From Phragmites australis (lineage: Eukaryota; Streptophyta; Magnoliopsida; Poales; Poaceae), in contig NC_084943.1 in the NCBI RefSeq assembly GCF_958298935.1, forward strand, positions 4,350,001 through 4,414,000: a stretch of DNA of 64,000 nt, given 5' to 3'. The position numbers and the translations under genes are program-made. Positions within the stretch are counted from its first letter, which is position 1, and every line of letters begins with the position of its first letter. Under the pieces are notes generated by a model. The model was given only the letters and a program-made list of their open reading frames with translations. It made no database searches and had not been told where the DNA came from. Below are positions 56,072 to 64,000 of the stretch, one piece after another.

Positions 56072-56335
56072 ATGTTTTCTGCAAACTCTCACCCTACTAT
56101 AGTTTTATTTTATTCTGGTGCTACGCATTCTTTCATATCATCTCAATTTGTGAATACATATAAATTGTCAAGAGCGTTAATGAAAAATTGGGTGCTAGTT
56201 AGTTCTCCTAGAGGAGAAATGGAATCAAGGCATGTATGCTCTAAAATAAGTATATGCATAAGGGGGGTTGACTTTCTTGCCAACCTCATCATTCTGGATT
56301 CCAAGGGAATTGATATCATATTGGGAATAGACTAG
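56072..56335 (+). pseudogene. Element D aspartic protease
   Basis: The family active site D-S-G-A-T-H-S-F-I is Y-S-G-A-T-H-S-F-I-S here, so the catalytic aspartate is lost. I-I-L-D-S-K-G-I-D-I-I-L-G-I-D (the usual domain end) follows, then a stop where Trp is expected. Confidence 0.85.
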
Positions 56336-56569
56336 TTGACTAAGTACAATAGAATCATTGGATGTGCCATGAAGTTAGTATAGTTGACACACACATATGG
56401 TACTAAGGTGGAATTCCAAGCCACGATGGAATCAGTTATCGACGCTAGTCTTAACAACACCAATGTAGTGGAAGATAGCAGAGTGGTCAGTGAATTTCCA
56501 GACGTCTTCCTGAGGATTTGCCAGGTATGCCACCTTATCGTGAAATTGAGTTCATCATTGAGTTAGTAC

Positions 56570-57245
56570 CTGGAACAACTCCTATATATAAGGGGCCATA
56601 TAGAATGGATGCCAATCAGTTGGCTGAGCTCAAGGAGCAAATCCAAGAGCTACTAGACAAAGAGTTTATCCACCCCAGTTCTTCGCCCTAGGGAGCCCCA
56701 GTTATCTTCATATCGAAGAAGGATGAAACCCAAAGGATGTGTATAGATTATCGAGCCCTGAATGTAGTAACAATCAAGAACAAGTATCCTCTACCCCGCA
56801 CTGAAGATTTGTTTGACCAATTAAAAGGAGCATGTGTGTTCTCCAAGATCGATCTTCCGTCTAGGTATCATCAACTAAAGATCTGTGCCTCGGATATTCC
56901 AATGACATCATTCGTCACTCGGTATGGTTTATATGAGTACACAATAATATCTTTCGGGTTGACAAATGCCCCAGCCTACTTCATGTATCTGAAGAATAAT
57001 GTCTTCATGGAGTATTTAGACAAGTTCGTTGTGGTATTTATTGACGACATCCGGATTTACTCTAAGAATAAAGAAGAGCATGAGGAACATCTAAGGATGG
57101 TATTGCAGAAGCTCAGAGAGAACCAATTGTATGCTAAATTGAGTAAATGTGAGTTCTGGTTGATGGAAGTTCCCTTCCCTTGTCACATTATATCAGCAGG
57201 AGGTGTGTCTGTGGACCCATCCAAAGTAAGAGATGTTCTGAACTA
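56570..57245 (+). pseudogene. Element D reverse transcriptase
   Basis: It has P-I-Y-K-G-P-Y-R-M, a TAG at about 56689 (TGG expected), V-I-F-I-S-K-K-D and M-C-I-D-Y-R-A-L-N. Motif [12 protein letters not shown], keeps the catalytic D, and F-I-D-D at about 57040 is intact. The frame from 56737 to 57246 is open. It ends with [11 protein letters not shown] catalytic residues look preserved, but the flanking stops prevent a full polyprotein. Confidence 0.9.
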
Positions 57246-57945
57246 GAAACCACCACGGAATGTTTCGGAGATCCACAATTTCTTGGGTCTAGCAAGATAC
57301 TATCGTCGGTTTATAGAAGGTTTCTCCAAGATAGCAAAGCCAATAATAAAACTACTAGAAAAAGGAGTATAATTCAAGTGGATCACCGCTCGAGAAGCAA
57401 GTTTCAATGAATTGAAGAAAAGATTAACCTCAACTCCAGTATTGATCATGCCAAATACTCAAAAGCTATTTTCTGTATATTGTGATGCATCTCGTCAAGG
57501 ATTGGATTGTGTGCTCATGCAAGAAGGTCGTGTTGTAGCATATGCATCCAGGCAGTTAAGGAAACATGAAGAGGACTGCCCGACGCATGACTTGGAGCTA
57601 GCCGCGGTAGTTCATGCACTCAAGATCTGTAGGCGTTATCTGCTAGGTCAAAAATGTGAGATCTATTCAAATCATAAGAGCTTGAAGTATACCTTCACAA
57701 AACTGGATCTTAATCTTAGACAACACAGATGGTTAGAGCTCATCAAGGATTACAATTTGGGAATCAACTATCATCCAGGAAAGGCAAACGTAGTAGCTGA
57801 TGCCTTGAGTAGAAAATCTCATGTCAATGCTATAACTCTTCAAGAGATGAGTCCCGAGCTATGCAAGGAATTCGAGAAGTTGAATTTGAGAATGGTGTGT
57901 AACATCGAGATTGTTGCAATGGAAATAGACTCAACACTTGAATGA
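57246..57945 (+). pseudogene. Element D RNase H
   Basis: After stops at 57244 and about 57370 the frame 57412-57945 has [34 protein letters not shown] and the Y-S-N-H-K-S-L-K-Y motif (normally Y-T-D-H-K). [16 protein letters not shown] at the end leads to the integrase. Confidence 0.9.
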
Positions 57946-58880
57946 GATATAAGGAAGGGTCAGCTTGAGGATGAGAAGATTTTGGAAATCAAGCAGCTGA
58001 TCAAAGTTGGAAAAGCCCCAGATTTCACTGAAGATGAGCAAGGTACAGTGTGGTACAAGCATAGGATATGTGTTCCGGGCGTAAAGGTTATTCGGGATAC
58101 AATTTTAAGAGAAGCTCATGATTCAGCATATTCCATTCACCTAGGGAGTACCAAGATGTACCAAGATCTTAAAGATCAGTATTGGTGGTACGGAATGAAA
58201 CGTGCAGTAGATGAATATGTGGCTTTGTGTGATATCTGCCAGTGAGTCAAAGCCAAGCATCAGAGACCTTTAGGGCTGCTATAGCCATTAAAAGTACCTG
58301 AATGGAAGTGGGAAGAAATTAGCATGAATGTCATAGTTGGTCTACCATGAACACAGTCAGGATATGATTCCATATGGGTCATAGTCGATCAGTTGACAAA
58401 AGTAGCCCATTTCATTCCAGTCAAAGAAATCTATCAAGGTCCAAAACTAGCTAAGTTATATATGTCCAGAATTGTCTGTCTACATGGAGTACCCAAGATC
58501 ATCGTATCTGATCATGGCAGTCAGTTTACTTCACAGTTCTAGCAACATCTGCATGAATATATGGATACAAGGTTGAATTTCAACTCAGCATATCACCCGC
58601 AAACTGATGGTCAGATGGACAGAGTGAATCAAATCCTTGAAGATACGTTGAGAGCATGTGCACTAAAGAATGGTAACAGTTAGGACAAGAATCTGCCATA
58701 TGCGGAGTTCTCGTACAATAACAGCTATCAAGCTAGCCTCAAGATGTCTCCTTTTGAAGCATTATATGGAAGGAACTGTAGAACCCCGTTGTTCTGGAAT
58801 CAAACCGGGGAAAGCCAAGTTTTTGGCCTAGAAGTTCTGAGAGAAGCAGAAAGACATGTACGATCAGAGATAATTTGAAA
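57946..58880 (+). pseudogene. Element D integrase
   Basis: The zinc-binding start (H-D-S-A-Y-S-I-H...C-D-I-C) is kept. A TGA follows (58243; CGA expected). The core then reads M-N-V-I-V-G-L-P (family M-D-F-I-x-G-L-P), V-S-D-H-G-S-Q-F-T and H-P-Q-T-D-G-Q-M-D-R-V-N-Q. The first catalytic D is N and the E (T-E-R-V-N) is D. Further TAG stops are present (about 58542 and 58681). Confidence 0.9.
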
Positions 58881-58952
58881 ATAGCTTAATCAAGATAGAA
58901 GAACTATGCAGATAATCAACGCCAAGAACTAAATTTCGAAGTGTGAGACTTT

Positions 58953-59390
58953 GTGTATCTCAAGGTGTCACCGATCAAAGGTCTATGTAGATTCAAGGTC
59001 AAAGGCAAGCTTTCACCTCAGTTTATTGGTCCGTACAAGATATTGGGAAGACGAGGAGAAGTAGCTTACCAGCTTGAGTTACCACCTCAACTCTTAGGAG
59101 TACACGATATTTTCTATGTGTCGCAATTGAAAAAGTGTCTGAGACTTCCCGAAGAGCAACTGCCAGTAGAAGAACTGGATATGTGAGATGATCTCTCCTA
59201 CTCAGAATATCCAATTAAGATTCTTGAGATGTCAGAATGAGTTACCCAAAATAAGTGAGTCCGTATGTGCAAAGTGCACTGGAAGTATCACTCATAAAAG
59301 GAAGCAACTTGGGAAAGAGAAAATTATCTGAAGGCAGAGTTTCCCCACCTCTTCTCTGATCCTTCCGAATCTCAAGAGCGAGATTCAACC
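58953..59390 (+). pseudogene. Element D integrase C-terminus with chromodomain
   Basis: It has F-I-G-P-Y-K-I-L-G-R-R-G, L-P-P-Q-L-L-G-V-H and F-Y-V-S-Q-L-K-K-C, then a broken chromodomain: P-I-K-I-L-E, K-V-H-W-K-Y-H-S and K-E-A-T-W-E-R-E-N-Y-L. Chromodomains steer chromoviruses to marked chromatin. Their presence assigns element D to this group. Stops are scattered through it. Confidence 0.85.
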
Positions 59391-59404
59391 TAAGGGGGTA
59401 GATT
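59391..59404 (+). other. Polypurine tract of element D
   Basis: AAGGGGGTAGATTT lies directly before the 3' LTR start. Confidence 0.75.
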
Positions 59405-62288
59405 TGGAACACCCTAAATTTTCAATTTTTGCAATAGTTTAAAATCTTTCTCGAATTTAAATAGGAGTAGCAAATTTTGTTCAATAGAAGAAATTAATTT
59501 TTAAATTTAATTTTGCAAAAGGTTATATATAAGATTGATGCATTCATGTTGTCGTAGTTGCAATACGTTTTTACGCATGAAAAATGTTTGCGAAAGTTTG
59601 CTAGAAGTCGCTCATTCAAACTCTCATTTGAATTTGGTTCAAAATCTAAAAAAGAAAGAAAAGAAAAAGCTTTTCAAGATTCTCAAAAGGATCTCGGGCC
59701 GAATCCCTCCTCCAGCCCACCTCTTCCCTACCCTCTCTTCTACCCACATGGGCCGCCCTCTCTTCTCCCGCACTGGGCCACATTGAGTCGGCCTTCCGCA
59801 GCTGCCCAAGCCGATCCCCTTCCCTACCTTCTATCGGTGTAGCGTCGGCCCGGCTGGAGTCGTGGATGAGCCGTCGGCTCCGCTTCTTCTTGCTCCCGCC
59901 CACCCTCACCGCCCCCAAATCCCATCGGGGCATTCAAATTCGTGCCTCCCTGAGCCATTTCGTGTCAATTAAGCACCTCTACCGCAATCCCCACCCCGCA
60001 ATCCCTCAACCTCAACTATTTTCCCGTCAATGAAGCGCCTCTACTGTGCATTTCCCACTCGTTTTCCCATTTTCTCCCTCTCGGATTCAACCTTAGTGTC
60101 ATTGTATTGTTTGTGTCTCATGAGAGCTCCACCACCGCCGCAATTCTTCGTGTCCGAGCCGTCTTTGACCCTTTCTCTTCCCTCTTTGGCTTTGCAGTGA
60201 CAATGATGGTCCTCCCGGTCGCTTCTCAGCATCACTAGACCTCCGAAGCGTCATCACACCAAGCTCAAACCCCGCCAGCTACTCCCCTCTATGGCCGGCC
60301 ACTTACCGCCCCTCTTCACCACCGAGAAGCCCTTGGTGAGACTCCCTGTACCCTCCTCTTCATTTTGCGTTTTTCCCCATCACGATCCGTGGCCGGATGC
60401 GCGACTTCATGCTTCTCAGGTGATGTTCCAGCTGTGCGCCATCATTGGCCGGCCGCCAGCCATGTCCAGCACCACCGACCTGACCCCCCTTCAAACCCTA
60501 GCTGTCCGATCTCAATCTAACGGTCTAGATTGCATACCCCTTTATCCTTCTAATAATTGGTCCACCATGGACATGGACCGGCCTCCAGGCCGTGGTCCAT
60601 AAGTCCATGGACCTATTCCATGCATTTTCCAATAGAAAAATTATTCAGTAAATACTTTATGATTTCATAATCAAAATTTTTAGTATAAAATATAGTCGGT
60701 TTATTCTCTGAAATTAAGTAAAACTTGCATTAAAACCTCTAGAACTTCAAAAGCTTATAACTTTTTGCTCATAGCTCCGATTTTGGTGATCTTCACGCTC
60801 AAATGTTCATAGTGTTGTGTAGAATCTTTTTATAGCATTTTTAACTAGTTTTAGCACTCTTTGGTGTACTGTTATTAGTAGTTTCCCTTATGTGCTTTTT
60901 TGGTGTGTTGTTTAGGAGGTGATCAGTTCGGAAATCTGCAAGATCAAGTTTTTGAAGACTTCGAGAAACCCTCAGCTGAAGGCAAGTGTCCTTGAACATC
61001 TTGCTCCCGTTTAGGATTCATGTGTAGCTATTTAATCCTTCATTGCATGCTTGTCTAAATTGGAATCCCATGTTAGGTTTTACTAGCTTTTTGTATGAAT
61101 ATTCCTTGTTGCCGTTGATGAGTCATGGTTAATGATGGGTAGATATGCTAGTGCTATCATAGTTGAGTAAATGTTAATGTTGACAAATAACTATGCAACA
61201 AGAATCCAGTATGGTAATTTTGTAGCAACATGGTATAGGGATCCCAATAGAATGTTTGTTTGATGATGGTGCGGGAATGCACTTGTGCGGGTAGTGCACA
61301 ATTAGTTTGTGGTTGCTCTTGTTTGGGATCCTAAGGACCGGTTTTTGAAGCATGTAACCTAGCTAAACCGCACAACCATGAGGCCTATATGGGTACAGCC
61401 TAGCCAACTAATTTGCTACCCTTCCGTTTTTGTGGGCACCAATGGACAATTGAGTGGCAGAAGAGGGCGCTTCTGCAGCGATGGAATCGTCTGTTAGCGG
61501 TGAAACCTCAGTGGGAGCCTACGGATCGGTGGGAGCTTTATAAAGGCCTTGTAGTGAGACCCTGACTCCATACCCCGAAAGTGGGAAGCAACACGGGAAT
61601 CACGACTTCTGGGGAAAGCTGTGCAAACTCTGAAGAGTATCAAACTGATCAAATCAACCGTGCTCACGGTCAAGAGCGGATTGGAATTCTTCATGATTAG
61701 TTGGGATTAGGGTTTTGGTATAGTTGGTCAGGTAGCTGGACAATGGAATTACCTGGTGAGTCTTAGTAGTCGGATGGAATCCGATGAGTCATTCCTTTTG
61801 TTGTAGTTGTGTCTCCACACTTAGTAAGTAGGTTGCAAGTTCTTGAAGTCATAGATCATAGTTGCTTAGTGCAGTTAACCAGTGTCTAACTTTTCCTTGA
61901 CTTCAGCCCCATAGCATGTTTTCCCTTCTCTTGCGGAGTACATTATGTACTCACACCCATTGTCCCCTTTCTGGCTTTCCCTCTACTGTTCAGAAGCCAT
62001 CAATGAAGCTGCTTCCCTTCGACAAAGACGACTTCGATCTGGAGTTGCTGTTCTAGGCTGGTGTGCCCCCAATTGACGCTTGTGGATGATGGGAGACCCG
62101 ATGGCATTGAAGCTCTTTTGTTCCGTTGTGTTTTCTCTTAGACCCTCGGGTCCTTTTGTAATAAGTTTATATCGTTAGTGTATTAATAGCACTATTATAA
62201 TACACTGATGATGTAACGCATGTATGAAACTTGATCCTGGTATATATGTATTGTGCTTAGTTTTGTTCCTTTAAAACTGGGTGTTACA
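59405..62288 (+). repeat. 3' LTR of element D
   Basis: This LTR of 2884 bp begins TGGAACACCC and ends GGGTGTTACA. It is alignable with the 5' LTR throughout except for a gap of roughly 100 bp near 60040, which removes the TATA region. Confidence 0.9.
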
Positions 62289-63278
62289 GCAACGTACAAA
62301 AAGAGCTCCTCTTTTTTGTTAGGCTGGGTCAGAATTATCGGAGATAATAAATACCTTTTTAAGTCTTGAAAAGCCTTCTCCGCTTCTATCATTCACTCGA
62401 ACCAGTCATATTTCTTTAGCAGCTTGAAAAAAAGGCATCCCTCATTCGCCCATCTTGGAGAAGAAATGACTAAGGGCTGCTATGCATCTTGTCAGTTTTT
62501 GAACTTCCTTCAGCGTCCAAGGTGACTGAATCTGGTCGAAAGCCTCGATTTTGCCCGGATTAGCCTCAATGCCTCGACTTGACACTAGGAAACTTAGAAG
62601 CTTGTCAGACGGGATATCGAACATGCACTTCTCGGGGTTAAGCATCGTGTGATACTTTCTAAGGTTGTCGAATGTTTCCTTGAGGTCATCAATTAATGCA
62701 TCTTTGGTTCTAGACATGACTATACTATCATCAACATAAGCTTCAACGTTATGCCCAATCTATGGCTGTAAATAGTTCTAAATACACCATTGATACGTAA
62801 CACCAGCACTCTTCAAACCGAAAGGCATCTTTACATAACAAAATACACCAAAGGGAGCAATAAACACAGTTTTTTCTTCAACCTATATCCCCATGCTAAT
62901 TTCGTGATACCCTAAATAGGCATCTAGAAAACATAGTAATTCGCAACCTACCATAGAGTCGACTATCTGGCCAATTCAAAGAAAAGGAAAAGAATCTTTG
63001 GGGAAACTTTATTGAGGTCTATGAAGTCAACACATATTCTCCACTTACCATTAGCTTTCTTCACGAGGACTGGATTCATGAGCCATTTGGACGATGGACC
63101 TCTCAAACGAAGCCCGCTTTAGGAGTTTGTCGACCTCATCCTGGATAGCTCGCTTCCTGTCTTCCATGAATCTATGTTGTTTTTGAACCACAGGTTTAGC
63201 ACCAGGTTTCATAGCTAGTCGATGCTTGATCGCCTCCGTACGGACTCCGGGCATATTTGACAGTTGCCACGCAAACAC
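62289..63278 (-). pseudogene. Element C reverse transcriptase and start of RNase H
   Basis: From the right there is F-A-W-Q-L-S-N-M-P-G-V (63278 downwards), H-R-F-M-E-D-R-K-R-A-I-Q-D-E-V-D-K-L-L, motif A L-L-C-F-L-D-A-Y-L-G-Y-H (D kept, about 62925), and Y-V-D-D-S-I-V-M near 62725. L-N-P-E-K-C-M-F, G-I-E-A-N-P-G-K-I-E-A and L-K-E-V-Q-K-L follow. The RNase H start has K-K-E-E-L-F-L-Y-V-A up to the element D insertion. Frames change several times and stops are present (about 62885). Confidence 0.85.
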
Positions 63279-63299
63279 ATCTTGGTTTGTCCGGAGGAA

Positions 63300-64000
63300 A
63301 GTGATGAGCTCAAGTTCCTATTTTGGGTCAAGGTTGACCCCTATCTTGACCATATTGGCCAGTTCAGAAGGGTCGAGGGCATTGCCTTGATGCCACCACC
63401 AGCCTTTTTGTCCTTAGCGCCATCATTATTCTTTGTTTTAGTGGCAGCGTCGGACCTGGATGTATCAGTGAGGTTCACGAGCTTGGAGTCCTTGACCTTG
63501 GTAGTGGCTTAGTGCTTCTGTCACTTAGACTCCACGCCTCTTGAGGTAGTTGCCGTTCAGCGAAAGTGTTCGACCATATTCAAGCTCTGCTTATCGCATT
63601 TGACCGCTACACGTTGATATTCCTTGATGGTTATGACCCCATTAGGGCTTGGGATCTTGAGCACCTGATACACGTAGTGTACTATGGCCATGAACCTACC
63701 TAGCATTGGGCGACCTAGAATCACGTTGTAAGCCATCTTGAAATCTGCAACATCGAAGGTTAGCTTCTCTGTACAGAAATTGTCAGGATCACCAAACATG
63801 ACCAGTACCTCAATCTGGCAAAGGGGCATGGTTGATGAGTTTGGAGTTGTACCATGAAAAGGCTCAGCTCCTGTCATGAGCTCCGACCTTTGAATCCCCA
63901 TCTTGTCTGACGTCTTAGCGAAGATGAGGTTGAGCGAGCAACCCTTGTCGACCAAGTTCTTAAAGACTTTGATGTTTAGGATAGTAGGCTGGACCACAAC
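63300..64000 (-). pseudogene. Element C protease region (end of gag-protease)
   Basis: From 63997 the frame has the protease motif normally written V-D-G-G-S-S-L-N-L-I-F, here V-D-K-G-C-S-L-N-L-I-F. R-S-E-L, L-T-F-D-V-A-D-F, A-Y-N-V-I-L-G-R-P-M-L and V-I-T-I-K follow. The active-site Gly after Asp is replaced. Below 63557 the sequence is a lysine-rich linker leading to V-N-L-D-P-K and F-L-R-T-N-Q-D-V-F-A-W of the RT lead-in. Confidence 0.8.

Larger units (their letters stand above)
49413..62288 (+). mobile_element. Element D: full-length chromovirus (Ty3/gypsy, Del/Tekay-type)
   Basis: The LTRs lie at 49413-53666 (containing a solo LTR) and 59405-62288, with ends TGTAACACCC...GGGTGTTACA in degraded form. 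The flanking duplication is ACAAC / GCAAC (49408-49412 and 62289-62293), 4 of 5 matching. Inside, on the plus strand, are a primer-binding site, an extra ORF, gag with zinc knuckle, protease, RT, RNase H, integrase, chromodomain and a polypurine tract. It sits in the RNase H of element C. Many stops and lost catalytic residues make it inactive. Confidence 0.95.
37292..64000 (-). mobile_element. Element C: Ty3/gypsy (Tat-type) retrotransposon, nested host, right end outside window
   Basis: Minus-strand domains in order from the right are protease (64000-63300), RT (63278-62440), RNase H (62400-62289 continuing at 49412-49080), second RNase H (about 49030-48537) and integrase (46990-45700). Two plus-strand antisense genes and a tandem array lie to their left. 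Three later insertions interrupt it: the LTR at 39594-43099, the solo LTR at 46998-48536 and element D at 49413-62288. Reading frames line up across the insertions. A probable 3' LTR begins at about 37292. Both integrase and antisense genes are damaged. Confidence 0.85.

Noticed and set aside
1..64000. tRNA, rRNA or other structural RNA genes
   Set aside because: No cloverleaf-like or rRNA-like stretch was noticed by eye; a covariance-model scan would be needed to exclude small ones.

Overview
This is a plant nuclear window, almost certainly from a grass (Poaceae) with a large, repeat-rich genome. The evidence is the nested Ty3/gypsy elements of the Tat type that carry an antisense 'Transposase_28' gene (a combination typical of grasses), an En/Spm (CACTA) tnp2 transposase, a Del/Tekay-type chromovirus with LTRs of about 3 kb, Stowaway and Mutator-like MITEs, and a DIR1-like lipid-transfer protein gene. 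No bacterial or organellar genes, rRNA or tRNA were seen. The only intact host gene I can support is the lipid-transfer protein at 35237-35548 (minus). A decayed paralogue lies at 22099-22416 (minus).

Layout. 1-16330: the right end of a CACTA element with its tnp2 transposase on the minus strand, cut in two by a complete Tat-type gypsy element (element A, 1926-14077, minus, perfect 5-bp target-site duplication CCATC). 16331-22100: unassigned sequence with CACTA-type subterminal repeats, a Mutator-like MITE with a 9-bp duplication (19984-20513), and a decayed copia remnant. 22099-30470: lipid-transfer pseudogene, microsatellite-rich repeat, a solo LTR with perfect duplication AAAAG (25262-27671), a Stowaway MITE and an AT-rich repeat. 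30627-37290: a patchwork of short duplicated segments (arms A/A' and B/B'), a copia remnant that keeps only gag-protease and one LTR, the intact lipid-transfer gene, and CACTA-like short repeats.

37292-64000: a second Tat-type gypsy element (element C, minus strand, right end outside the window). It is interrupted by (i) a solo LTR whose one half, together with about 1 kb of neighbouring element C sequence, has been inverted (39594-43099); (ii) a solo LTR with duplication GAGAT (46998-48536); and (iii) a complete chromovirus on the plus strand (element D, 49413-62288), whose left LTR itself contains a further solo LTR (50106-51366). Nesting depth reaches three.

How the parts relate. Elements A and C share one architecture: gag-protease-RT-RNase H-second RNase H-integrase on the minus strand, then a tandem-repeat array, then an intron-bearing gene in the opposite direction (Transposase_28 domain plus coiled coil), then the 3' LTR. 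Element C also has a second antisense ORF with its own TATA box. All polyproteins are broken by stops and frameshifts, and several catalytic residues are lost, so no element here looks able to move on its own. Many stops look like single transitions (CAG/TGG/CGA to TAG/TGA), as expected from decay of methylated DNA.
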